From positions 2,914,001 to 2,978,000 of the forward strand of contig CP065000.1 in assembly GCA_016700075.1 (NCBI GenBank): a stretch of DNA of 64,000 nt. The letters are read 5' to 3'. This document shows positions 51,139-58,616 of the stretch, one piece after another. Source of the stretch: Acidobacteriota bacterium. Its GTDB lineage: Bacteria > Acidobacteriota > Blastocatellia > Pyrinomonadales > Pyrinomonadaceae. The position numbers were made by a program, and so were the translations under genes. Within the stretch, counting starts at the first letter, position 1. Each line of letters starts with the position of its first letter. The notes beneath the pieces are model-generated. The model saw nothing but the letters and a program-made list of their open reading frames with translations, was not told the origin of the DNA and ran no database searches.

Positions 51139-52191
51139 CTACTTCAGGCCGCCGAGCAGAATATCAATGTCGGTCTGCTGAACCGGAACAGAAACGTTCA
51201 CGACATTACCTTTCGACGACATTTGCGCTCCCTTTAGAATGCGGCCGTAAACCTGCTGATCTTGGCGTTTGGAATTGCCGAAGATGGCGTTTCCAACAAA
51301 TTGCAGTCCTGCGAGCATGTCTTTAAGTGCGAGTGCCTGTTCGGCTTTTGCGGTCGTCGCGGATAGGTTCAGTTTCGCTCCTATCAGGACCATATCGAGA
51401 TTGCCGTTCAATTGCCGAATGGACGAAACATTCTTTCCGAGTTCGTCATTATCCGCCGGAAGCAAATTGCTCAACATGCCCGCGTTCTTGATCGTGAACG
51501 CCATCACAGTTGAATCCGTTATCGTCATTGAACCCATCGGGTCGATCTTTGACGGTGCCGTCATTTCTACGGCTTCGCGTACGCGGCTGGGCGTGCCAAG
51601 CACGATGGTGTTCGGGGCAGAAGTTGCGACCGCGACATCCTTAGTCATTGAATTCAGTGCCTTCTCGATGAACTCTGCGACCTTCGAATTCGCGGCTTTC
51701 GGGGCATTTTCTTCGATCAATTCCTTCGAGTTAAAGATATAGATGGTCTTCCCGTTCACCGATTCCTCGCGGTACTTTCCTTTTGCGGCAAGCTTCGCGA
51801 CGGCGACCATCGCTCCGGCGTCGATTTCGCCGCTGGCGACAGCAACGGTTTCATAATCGGTTTCAGTTGCTGAAACTTTCTTGAACGCCACTCCGACGGT
51901 CATCTGGTCAAAACGGCGAAGGTCGATGCCCGTGCGGTTCTCAATGTCTGTCAGTTTGGTGTTGATCGAAGCTAGCGACTTCGGATCGGAAGCCAAAATA
52001 CGCGGCATCGAATCCGTAAAGAAACGCTTTGCGTCAAAATAGGCCACCGCGTCGGACGCCGGCAGCATCGCCGCGAGCTTCACCGCAGCACGCTTTTTGG
52101 CCGCAGCTCTGCGAGCATCGGCAGAAACAGTCGCTACGGACGTAATGGCGATCGCAAAGATCGAGAAAAGAGCAATAAAACGAAACTTCAT
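51139..52191 (-). CDS. exported protein of unknown function
   Basis: About 350 residues with a signal peptide (MKFRFIALFSIFAIAITSVA, cleavage near VSA). The mature protein starts with an Arg/Lys/Ala-rich stretch and then has two similar alpha/beta halves (MLPASDAVAYFDAKRFF; VGVAFKKVSATETDYETVAVASGEID; VAVATSAPNTIVLGTPSRVREAVE), a pattern seen in acidobacterial secreted proteins annotated only as hypothetical. ATG 52191 is preferred over TTG 52209 because AGAGG lies eight bases before it. No enzyme motif is visible. Confidence 0.65.
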   Translation of the reverse strand: MKFRFIALFSIFAIAITSVATVSADARRAAAKKRAAVKLAAMLPASDAVAYFDAKRFFTDSMPRILASDPKSLASINTKLTDIENRTGIDLRRFDQMTVGVAFKKVSATETDYETVAVASGEIDAGAMVAVAKLAAKGKYREESVNGKTIYIFNSKELIEENAPKAANSKVAEFIEKALNSMTKDVAVATSAPNTIVLGTPSRVREAVEMTAPSKIDPMGSMTITDSTVMAFTIKNAGMLSNLLPADNDELGKNVSSIRQLNGNLDMVLIGAKLNLSATTAKAEQALALKDMLAGLQFVGNAIFGNSKRQDQQVYGRILKGAQMSSKGNVVNVSVPVQQTDIDILLGGLK

Positions 52192-52277
52192 TAGAAAACC
52201 TCTGAGCAAAGATTATAACAGGCTATGCAACCTATTCTGATGCAGATACGGTGTTCGGCGGTTCGCCGTTTCAATAA

Positions 52278-52841
52278 TTATTCGACCGAACTTTGGGGTT
52301 TGACCACCTCGAACTCGAATTTGAGTTCTTTTCCGCGGAAAATATAGCTCAAATATTGCTCCCAAAACTTCCGCGTCCAACGCATCGACGGCCAGCGGTT
52401 GTCCAGGTTAACGAAAAACTCAATGCCGAACGCACGCCACAGATTCAGCAGCGAAACATAGACCTTCACGGCCCGAAGCTGAACGTCCGTATAAAAATCA
52501 AAGACCTGCTTTCCCGGCTGGAAAGTGTTGAAAGTATAGCTGTTTATGTGATTGCGGTGCGTAGGGTCGTTCGCCCAGTCGGGGTTCGTATAATGCGGTG
52601 TCAGCATCTTGATCTTGCCGCCCGGTTTTGTGATGCGATGCAGTTCGCTGACGAAAACCATCACATCCGGAACGTGCTCGACAACATGATTGGCAATGAC
52701 GACGTCAAATTCGTCATCTGGGAACGGATAGGGAAATTCGCCTAGATCGTGGATCACGTCCGCACCCGTGCGCGGGTTATTGTCGAGGCCGATGGCACCT
52801 TCGGTCTTGTTAACACCGCATCCGACGTCGAGAATTTTCAT
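52278..52841 (-). CDS. class I SAM-dependent methyltransferase
   Basis: A 187-residue protein starting MKILDVGCGVNKTEGAIGLD, with SAM motif I (DVGCG) at the very N-terminus, ADVIHDLGEFPYPFPDDEFD, VIANHVVEHVPDV (motif IV) and ITKPGGKIKMLTPHY. It is the compact type often found near surface-sugar genes; substrate unknown. ATG 52841 puts motif I next to the start; the in-frame ATG at 52868 would add nine residues. An inverted-arm palindrome separates it from the glycosylase gene. Confidence 0.82.
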   Translation of the reverse strand: MKILDVGCGVNKTEGAIGLDNNPRTGADVIHDLGEFPYPFPDDEFDVVIANHVVEHVPDVMVFVSELHRITKPGGKIKMLTPHYTNPDWANDPTHRNHINSYTFNTFQPGKQVFDFYTDVQLRAVKVYVSLLNLWRAFGIEFFVNLDNRWPSMRWTRKFWEQYLSYIFRGKELKFEFEVVKPQSSVE

Positions 52842-52875
52842 TGACGCTATTATTGCAAATGCCCGCATGTTGCAG

Positions 52876-52982
52876 AAGCCCGCGCATTAGCAAGGGCGAT
52901 ACACACAACACGAAGAAAACAAGCGATGCACGCTCCGATGACGACTCGGTTGTAGATTTCGCCCTCGCTAACGCGCGGGCTT
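52876..52982. repeat. inverted pair of REP-like arms at the glycosylase 3' end
   Basis: The left arm (52876-52899) is AAGCCCGCGCATTAGC plus AAGGGCGA; the right arm (52959-52982), read on the minus strand, is AAGCCCGCGCGTTAGC plus GAGGGCGA. About 22 of 24 bases agree, with about 59 bp between arms. The core GCGTTAGCG matches the REP-like family of the window. The right arm encodes the last residues (KPAR and stop) of the glycosylase. Confidence 0.7.
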
Positions 52983-53600
52983 TGGTGTCTTTTCGCTCAG
53001 GTAGAAATGCCACAGCAATCTCGCCGCGACCGAGCGGAACGGCCGCCAGCGTTCGGCGATGATGAGAAATTCGTCCGATTCCGGCCGCGGCTCGCCGCTC
53101 AGTCGGTGCCACGCAGTGTGAAGTGCAATATCGCCTTTTGGCATCACATCGGGCCGCAACAACGCCATCAATAGATAAATATCGCTCGTCCATTCGCCGA
53201 TGCCTTTTAGTTTTATCAGTTCTGCTTTGACCTCAGCATCGGGCATACTGGTCAGACTGTCGAGGTCGATGCGTTCCTCCAAGACCGCCTCGGCCAAATG
53301 CCTCGCATAGCTTGTTTTCTGCCGCGAAAAACCGATCCGCTTCAGCTCAGCGTCATCAAGCGACAGCAGGCCGCTCGGCGTAACCTCGCTTAAATGCAAA
53401 GCAAGCTTGTCGAAACACGCCTTTGCCGATGCAAGCGAGACCTGCTGTTCCAAAATGATCTGAATAAGCGTTGCAAAGCCCGGCTCTCGATCCCACAGGG
53501 GCGGCGTGCCGTAGGACCCGAATACCCGCTCGAATTCTTCGTGCCTGCCGCATAATTCCCTTACACGGGAATGCAAATTGATCTCATTCAGCAGCTCCAT
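52968..53600 (-). CDS. DNA-3-methyladenine glycosylase II-like (AlkA family)
   Basis: The 210-residue HhH-GPD protein removes alkylated bases from DNA in its family. Visible elements: IQIILEQQVSLASAKACFD, the helix-hairpin-helix LKGIGEWTSDIYLLMAL and the catalytic aspartate in MPKGDIALHTAW. It is the short form lacking the N-terminal domain of E. coli AlkA. The C-terminus EKTPKPAR is encoded by a repeat arm. The 53601-53692 repeat abuts its ATG. Confidence 0.88.
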   Translation of the reverse strand: MELLNEINLHSRVRELCGRHEEFERVFGSYGTPPLWDREPGFATLIQIILEQQVSLASAKACFDKLALHLSEVTPSGLLSLDDAELKRIGFSRQKTSYARHLAEAVLEERIDLDSLTSMPDAEVKAELIKLKGIGEWTSDIYLLMALLRPDVMPKGDIALHTAWHRLSGEPRPESDEFLIIAERWRPFRSVAARLLWHFYLSEKTPKPAR

Positions 53601-53692
53601 TTTTAATTGTTAATTTTAAATTGGGAGATCGTAAATTGGGAGCTGATATCGGGTTTGGCCTGCCAGTTAACAATTCGCCAATTCACAATTTA
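53601..53692. repeat. AATTG-type class 1 element between DUF488 and the glycosylase
   Basis: The spacer consists almost wholly of repeat. The left part contains AATTGTTA and two direct copies of TAAATTGGGAG (53616-53626 and 53631-53641); the right part (53664-53692), read on the minus strand, is AATTGTGA, ATTGGCGA, ATTGTTAA. The arms are therefore inverted and built of roughly 8-bp units. It begins at the base before the glycosylase ATG on the minus strand and ends at the stop of the DUF488 gene. Confidence 0.55.
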
Positions 53693-54148
53693 CTATGGCC
53701 AGATCGACTGAACCGCGGATTCGTCGAGTTCAAGCGGCTCGCCGTCAGGCAGGATATGAACGATCCGCTCGACGCCTTTGCTGCGCAGTAATGGTGCGAG
53801 CAGGCCGATGCGGTGGCAGTTTGCCCGCGGGATCTTGTGGCCGGATAAAGGATGCGATTCCGAACACATCAGGCAAACGCGGGCATCAGCGGCTATTTCG
53901 ATGATCCTGTTTATGCCCCATTCTAGGTCTTCGGGCTTTGGCCGCGTCTTGCCGCCCGTTTCCGGCAGATGCTCGTAGCCGATGCCGTGCGTCCGCAACA
54001 ATTCCGCCAGAACGAGCCCGTTGTATTGCGGCCATCGGGACTTGGCAAACGAACGCACATCGATAACGAACTCGATCTCGTACAGCCGCAATAGCTCAAG
54101 AAAATACTTGAACTCATGCCGCCCGTGTCCGATGGTCCATATCGTCAT
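53693..54148 (-). CDS. DUF488 family protein
   Basis: The 151-residue protein has the family landmarks: IWTIGHGRHEFKYFLELL, VIDVRSFAKSRWPQYN, ARVCLMCSESHPLSGH and CHRIGLLAPLL. DUF488 proteins are small, conserved and of unknown biochemical role; the conserved cysteine in LMCSE and nearby histidines suggest catalysis or metal binding. Its ATG overlaps the stop of the acetyl-CoA synthetase-like gene (ATGA). Confidence 0.85.
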   Translation of the reverse strand: MTIWTIGHGRHEFKYFLELLRLYEIEFVIDVRSFAKSRWPQYNGLVLAELLRTHGIGYEHLPETGGKTRPKPEDLEWGINRIIEIAADARVCLMCSESHPLSGHKIPRANCHRIGLLAPLLRSKGVERIVHILPDGEPLELDESAVQSIWP

Positions 54149-56217
54149 TCTTTAGCAGCAGCGGCTATCGCTTCGACGGCTTTCGGGTCCTCAAGAGCCG
54201 ACAGATCGCCGGGATCTTCGCCCAAATATGCTGCGCGGATGACTCGGCGCATCACTTTCGCGTTACGGGTTTTTGGCAATGCCGAGACGAAGTGGATATT
54301 TGACGGGGCGAGCGGCTTGCCCATGTCTTTAGCAACAAGAGCTTTTAGCTCTTGTTGCAGTGATGAGTAATGAGTGATAAGCGATGAGTCAGAAGAAGTT
54401 TCTTCACTTTGCCCTTGTCCCTCGTCACTCGTCACTACGAAAGCAACCATCGCCGTGCCTTTCACTTCGTCAGGAACGCCGATAACGGCGGCTTCCGTGA
54501 CGAGCGGATGTGCGACGAGCAGCGATTCGACCTCGGCGGGCCCGACGCGTTTGCCGGCGACCTTTAGCGTATCGTCGCTGCGGCCGAGGATGAACCAATG
54601 GTTATCCCTGTCACGCATCGCAAAATCGCCGTGGACCCAGATGTCTTTGAAACGCCGCCAATATGTGTCGAGATATCGCTCCTTTTCCTTCCAAAATCCG
54701 CGTGCCATGCCGATCCACGGCTGTTTTATGACAAGCTCGCCGACTTTTCCTGCTTCGACAGGATTGCCTTCGTCGTCAAGAATATCGACATCCATGCCGG
54801 GACAAGGAGCGGGAAATGAACATGGCTTTATCGGCAGCAGCGGGTTTCCCATCAAGATTCCGCCGGCGATCTCAGTCCCGCCGCTGTAATTGATGATCGG
54901 CAGCTTTGAATTCCCGACCTTTTCAAACAGCCACCACCACGGCGCCGGGTTCCACGGCTCGCCGGTTGACGCGAACGCTCTTAAGGACGAAAGATCGTGT
55001 TTCTTTGGTAGATCGTCGCCGTGCGTGGCAAGCGAACGAACAAGCGTCGGCGAAATTCCCAGCACCTCGACCTTGTGCTTTGCGCAGAATTCCCACATTC
55101 GATCGGGCGCCGGATAATCGGGTGCGCCGTCGTAAATGCAGATCGTCGCTCCGTTGATGAGCGCTCCGTAGATCAGCCACGGGCCCATCATCCAGCCGAT
55201 GTCCGTGTACCAACATATCCGCGTGCCGCGCCCGACGTCCGTGCCAAACGCCATATCCTGCGCCGCCTTTATCGGAAAACTCGCATGCGTATGAGCGATG
55301 CCTTTCGGCTTGCCAGTAGTGCCCGAGGTGTAGAGGATGATGAGCGGGTCTTCGGCGGAAGTGGGTTCAAGAGACACATCATCAATGGGATTTTCGCCCC
55401 AACTGATGATATCTTCGAACTCCATAAATCGGTCGTCGTTAATTCTGCTCGGCAGATAGTCTATTGAGTCGCCAGCATTTGCAACAAACACTCTTTGAAT
55501 AGAGGGACATGCCTTAATCGCTTCCTTTGCCACGTCGAACGCATCGAAGAGTTTTCCGCGTCGTGCGAAGCCATCGCATGTAAACAAACCTTTAGCGCCA
55601 ACGGCATTTAGTCTGCTGGCAATCGCGTCAACGCCGTAGCCTGAGAAAACGGGAACTGCGATGCCGCCGATTCGATTGATAGCAAGCAATGCGATTATCG
55701 TTTCAACGATCATCGGCAGGTGAATGCCAATCGCATCGCCCTTTACAAACCCAAGATTTCTCAACCCATCAGCCGCGCACTTGACCTCACGCAGAAGAAC
55801 TGCGTAGCTCGTGTACGTCGTTTTACCGTCCTCACGCTCGCAAATCACCGCAGGCTGGTCTTTCATCTCATCCGTTTGCCAGCGGTCGAGGCACATTTCG
55901 GTGATGTTGAGGCCGGCGTGAGCGGGGAACCCAGTCGCTATCGCTCCCGGTTCTGACTTTGCGGTCAGCCAGGTCGGAAATTCGACGCCGTTTGAGGTAT
56001 CAAGCAGCTTTTCGTAGGGCGAGTCGAATCTGATGTCGAGAAACTTCAGGACCTGCTCGGTAAACTTCTCCACATCGCGGATCGAGAATTCGTATAGCTC
56101 GTCCCACGTCGAAACGCCTACCTGCTTCATAAATTTCGTAAGCTGAGCGCGTTCGATGACGTCGGGCGTCGGCGTCCAGGCGATGGGTTGGTCTTCGAGG
56201 AGGTTTTGGTCGTTCAT
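54145..56217 (-). CDS. acetyl-CoA synthetase-like acyl-CoA ligase
   Basis: A 690-residue ANL-family ligase of the AcsA/AacS type: IILYTSGTTGKPKGIAHTH (P loop), WYTDIGWMMGPWL, YSGGTEIAGG, GDFAMRDRDNHWFILGRSDDTLKVAGKR (A8 hinge region, about 555-580) and the catalytic lysine in PKTRNAKVMRR. It would activate acetate or another short acid to its CoA thioester. Two segments are foreign-looking and encoded by dispersed repeats: AKSEPGAIATGFPA near residue 86-100 (REP-like, 55928-55957) and an acidic Ser/Thr-rich loop near 595-620 (54360-54435) just before ELKALVAKDMG. Both are in frame and lie at loops, so the enzyme may remain active. Confidence 0.9.
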   Translation of the reverse strand: MNDQNLLEDQPIAWTPTPDVIERAQLTKFMKQVGVSTWDELYEFSIRDVEKFTEQVLKFLDIRFDSPYEKLLDTSNGVEFPTWLTAKSEPGAIATGFPAHAGLNITEMCLDRWQTDEMKDQPAVICEREDGKTTYTSYAVLLREVKCAADGLRNLGFVKGDAIGIHLPMIVETIIALLAINRIGGIAVPVFSGYGVDAIASRLNAVGAKGLFTCDGFARRGKLFDAFDVAKEAIKACPSIQRVFVANAGDSIDYLPSRINDDRFMEFEDIISWGENPIDDVSLEPTSAEDPLIILYTSGTTGKPKGIAHTHASFPIKAAQDMAFGTDVGRGTRICWYTDIGWMMGPWLIYGALINGATICIYDGAPDYPAPDRMWEFCAKHKVEVLGISPTLVRSLATHGDDLPKKHDLSSLRAFASTGEPWNPAPWWWLFEKVGNSKLPIINYSGGTEIAGGILMGNPLLPIKPCSFPAPCPGMDVDILDDEGNPVEAGKVGELVIKQPWIGMARGFWKEKERYLDTYWRRFKDIWVHGDFAMRDRDNHWFILGRSDDTLKVAGKRVGPAEVESLLVAHPLVTEAAVIGVPDEVKGTAMVAFVVTSDEGQGQSEETSSDSSLITHYSSLQQELKALVAKDMGKPLAPSNIHFVSALPKTRNAKVMRRVIRAAYLGEDPGDLSALEDPKAVEAIAAAAKE
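54332..54358. repeat. perfect 11-bp hairpin inside the acetyl-CoA synthetase gene
   Basis: GCAACAAGAGC (54332-54342) and GCTCTTGTTGC (54348-54358) are perfectly inverted around TTTTA. It is adjacent to the 7-bp-unit element at 54360. The codons also fit the family helix (ELKALVAK), so the palindrome may have been adapted to, or arisen within, coding sequence. Confidence 0.5.
54360..54435. repeat. class 1 inverted-arm element, 5 x 7 bp per arm, translated in frame
   Basis: The left arm (54360-54394) divides exactly into GTGATGA, GTAATGA, GTGATAA, GCGATGA, GTCAGAA. The right arm (54401-54435), read on the minus strand, divides into GTGACGA, GTGACGA, GGGACAA, GGGCAAA, GTGAAGA. The arms are separated by six bases. 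On the minus strand it encodes the Ser/Thr/Glu-rich loop of the acetyl-CoA synthetase. The same GTGAYRA unit makes the element at 16961. Confidence 0.75.
55928..55957 (-). repeat. REP-like palindrome translated inside the acetyl-CoA synthetase gene
   Basis: Minus strand: GTCAGAACCGGGAGCG then ATAGCGACTGGGTT. It shares GTCAGAACCG and the GCGNTAGCG core with the elements at 57122 and 45258. It encodes SEPGAIATGF, which has no counterpart at this point in the AcsA family as I know it. Confidence 0.65.
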
Positions 56218-56230
56218 ATTTGGTTCTGCC

Positions 56231-56314
56231 CGCGAATTACGCGAAAAACGCGAATGAAAAGCCGAGATACGGTGTAAAAATTCTCTTACATTCGTGTCGA
56301 TCGTGCAATTCGTG
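56231..56314. repeat. class 1 inverted-arm element, 3 x 9 bp per arm
   Basis: The left arm (56231-56257) is CGCGAATTA, CGCGAAAAA, CGCGAATGA. The right arm (56288-56314), read on the minus strand, is CACGAATTG, CACGATCGA, CACGAATGT. The spacer is 30 bases. It fills the divergent gap between the acetyl-CoA synthetase and SDR genes; the right arm ends six bases before the SDR ATG. A related single arm sits at the lysC start. Confidence 0.7.
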
Positions 56315-56319
56315 GCAAA

Positions 56320-57117
56320 ATGTCCAAAATGGCTGATAACGCATCACACTTAAATTTGCCCAGTGGACTTTTCGCCGGAAAGACCGCGATCGTTACCGGT
56401 GCTTCACGCGGCGTCGGGCGGGCGACAGCGTTGCGGCTGGCCGAGGCCGGTGCGAATGTTGTCGTCAACTATCTCAATAATATGACCGAAGGTTACGAGA
56501 CTTCGCGGCTTTGTCAGGAACGCGGTGTTGAGAGCTTTCCCATTAACGGTGACACGTCGGATCAACTGCAGGCGAAGCGTGTCGCGGCAAAGACGGTCGA
56601 GGAGTTCGGCGGAATAGATCTGCTGGTATTGAACGCCGGCATCTGGGAAGGCGCTCCGATCGAGGAGATGTCCGAAGAGACCTGGAACCGCGTGCTCAAT
56701 ACCAATCTTAAATCTGCCTGGGCGATGTCCAAGGCATGCGTTCCGGCGATGAAAAAACGCGAATCAGGTGCGATTGTTCTGGTTTCGTCAACCGCCGGAC
56801 AACGCGGCGAGGCCAATTATTCCAACTACGCGGCGTCGAAGGGCGGGATGATATCTTTCACAAAAGCCCTCGCGACCGAGCTCGCACCGAATATTCGCGT
56901 AAACTGCGTCGCTCCCGGCTGGATAGAGACCGCAATGGTGCGGCCTGCGTTCGAGGACAAAGACTACGAGACGAGCGTCATAAATTCTATACCGCTGAAA
57001 CGCATCGCGACGACCGACGATGTTGCGCTCTCGATATGTTTTTTGCTCTCGCCGTGGGCGCAGCATATTACGGGCGAGATATTGAATATCAACGGCGGTG
57101 CCGTTTTGTGCGGCTAA
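56320..57117 (+). CDS. short-chain dehydrogenase/reductase (FabG-like)
   Basis: The 265-residue classical SDR has the cofactor motif TGASRGVGRATALR, LNAGIW (NNAG-type), the catalytic Ser in VSSTAGQRGE and YAASKGG (Tyr-x3-Lys), then APGWIETAM and the family ending HITGEILNINGGAVLCG. It is NADP(H)-dependent by class, and may act as a 3-oxoacyl-ACP reductase or in another keto reduction; no fab genes surround it. Its last 66 bases are the first copy of a four-copy 104-bp tandem array, so the true stop is followed by three more in-order copies of the same C-terminal coding end. Confidence 0.9.
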   Translation: MSKMADNASHLNLPSGLFAGKTAIVTGASRGVGRATALRLAEAGANVVVNYLNNMTEGYETSRLCQERGVESFPINGDTSDQLQAKRVAAKTVEEFGGIDLLVLNAGIWEGAPIEEMSEETWNRVLNTNLKSAWAMSKACVPAMKKRESGAIVLVSSTAGQRGEANYSNYAASKGGMISFTKALATELAPNIRVNCVAPGWIETAMVRPAFEDKDYETSVINSIPLKRIATTDDVALSICFLLSPWAQHITGEILNINGGAVLCG

Positions 57118-57429
57118 ACTTCAACCGCCCGCTACCGCAGGCGGTTCTGACAAGACCGTGGGCGCAGCATATTACGGGCGAGATATTGAATATCAACGGC
57201 GGTGCCGTTTTGTGCGGCTAAACTTCAACCGCCCGCTACCGCAGGCGGTTCTGACAAGACCGTGGGCGCAGCATATTACGGGCGAGATATTGAATATCAA
57301 CTGCGGTGCCGTTTTGTGCGGCTAAACTTCAACCGCCCGCTACCGCAGGCGGTTCTGACAGGACCGTGGGCGCAGCATATTACGGGCGAGATATTGAATA
57401 CCAACGGCGGTGCGGTGCTATGCGGCTAG
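57052..57429 (+). repeat. 104-bp tandem array made from the SDR 3' end plus a REP-like hairpin
   Basis: Units begin at 57052, 57156, 57260 and 57364 (exact 104-bp spacing). Each full unit holds the last 66 bases of the SDR gene including its stop codon, then a 38-base spacer carrying the palindrome CCGCCCGCTACCGCAGGCGG; the fourth is only the coding part, ending at TAG 57427-57429. Copies differ by a few bases: copy 3 has AACTGC for AACGGC, and copy 4 changes towards its end and uses TAG. Because 104 is not a multiple of 3, each copy falls in a different frame. This array, with 77 bases of plain spacer behind it, occupies the gene-free stretch 57118-57506. Confidence 0.9.
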
Positions 57430-57506
57430 GTTCACAACTTGTGACCGAACGCACATTTCAGAGTCGGCGATTGTGCTAGGTTCGGAAATGCAATTCCAAC
57501 AAGACG

Positions 57507-58580
57507 ATGAACACCAACAGCCTTTCCGATTTCCAGAGCCATTTCGCAGCACTGCCGACCAGTTCCAACTACGTAGAAAATCTGATCGGCAATACGCCGC
57601 TGCTCGCGATCCATTGTCATTTCAAGGGCCAGCGTCGGACCGTTTTTGCAAAAGCGGAGCATCTTAACCTTTCGGGCAGCATCAAGGACCGCATGGCGTT
57701 TCACATCCTAAAATGCGCCTATCGCGACGGCCTGATCCGGAAAGGTGACATCATCGCCGAGGCGACGAGCGGCAACACAGGGATCGCATTCGCCGCCATC
57801 GGCCACGCGTTCGGCAATCCGGTCCACATATTCATGCCCGACTGGATGAGCAAAGAACGCATCTCGCTGATGAAAAGCTACGGTGCGGACATCACTCTCG
57901 TTTCCCACGAGCAGGGCGGATTTCTGGGCAGTATTGAGATGGCAGATGCCTTTCGCTACGAACACGGCAGGGTCTTTCTGCCGCATCAGTTCTCAAATCT
58001 TGCTAACGCGGAGGCACATTGCACGACGACCGCTCCTGAGATACGTGCACAGCTTGCCAAGGTCGGATTCGAGGCCGATGCCATCGTGGCCGGCGTTGGC
58101 ACCGGCGGAACGATAATGGGCTGCGCGGCGTACTTTCGCGAGCGAAACCCCGATATGAAGTTCTACCCGCTGGAACCCGCCGAATCGCCCACGCTTTCGA
58201 CCGGCCACAAGGTCGGCAGCCACCGTATCCAGGGTATCTCGGACGAATTCATCCCGGCGATATGCGACCTTGCGAAGCTCGATGAGGTGATCAGCGTCTC
58301 GGACGGCGACTCGATCCTGATGGCGCAGAAACTGGCCCGCGACCTTGGGCTCGCGGTCGGCATCTCATCAGGTGCTAACTTTCTCGGCGCGTTGATAGCT
58401 CTCGAGAAGCTTGGCCCGGACGCCGTTGTTGCCACAGTTCTCTGTGACGACAACAAGAAGTACCTCAGCACCGATCTCGTTCGCGAAGAGCTCGTGAAAG
58501 ACGGCTACCTCTCACCCGACGTCCGGCTGTTCGGTTACCAGACCATCGGCCGCGTCAGCCCCGATGAATCGCAGCAATAA
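57507..58580 (+). CDS. cysteine synthase / cystathionine beta-synthase family PLP enzyme
   Basis: The 357-residue fold-type II PLP protein has LIGNTPLLAI, SGSIKDRMA with the PLP lysine, ATSGNTGIAFA (substrate loop), GVGTGGTIMG (phosphate cradle) and the PLEPAESP...GHKVGSHRIQGI block typical of O-acetylserine sulfhydrylases. Compared with CysK it has an N-terminal extension of about 20 residues and an insertion around NLANAEAHCTTT (canonical NPxNPxxHxxTTGPE). O-acetylserine sulfhydrylase is the best guess; a diaminopropionate- or cystathionine-type role is possible. It begins 77 bp after the tandem array. Confidence 0.88.
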   Translation: MNTNSLSDFQSHFAALPTSSNYVENLIGNTPLLAIHCHFKGQRRTVFAKAEHLNLSGSIKDRMAFHILKCAYRDGLIRKGDIIAEATSGNTGIAFAAIGHAFGNPVHIFMPDWMSKERISLMKSYGADITLVSHEQGGFLGSIEMADAFRYEHGRVFLPHQFSNLANAEAHCTTTAPEIRAQLAKVGFEADAIVAGVGTGGTIMGCAAYFRERNPDMKFYPLEPAESPTLSTGHKVGSHRIQGISDEFIPAICDLAKLDEVISVSDGDSILMAQKLARDLGLAVGISSGANFLGALIALEKLGPDAVVATVLCDDNKKYLSTDLVREELVKDGYLSPDVRLFGYQTIGRVSPDESQQ

Positions 58581-58587
58581 ATTTCCC

Positions 58588-58616
58588 GCATTCGTGGCAG
58601 GGAATCGCGTTTCGTG
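58588..58616. repeat. 9-bp-unit repeat arm covering the lysC start
   Basis: CATTCGTGG and TTTCGTGG (58589-58618 region) match the right arm of the element at 56231-56314; both genes then read GGCAAAAT and TCC. The GTG start of lysC is part of the repeat. Confidence 0.4.

Noticed and set aside
57098..57429. Two short plus-strand reading frames inside the 104-bp tandem array
   Set aside because: They arise because the array shifts frame between copies; they consist of out-of-frame SDR end plus palindrome and are not genes.
57052..57429. Possible CRISPR array
   Set aside because: The repeated part is 104 bp, includes a coding end and stop codon, and there are no unique spacers or cas genes.
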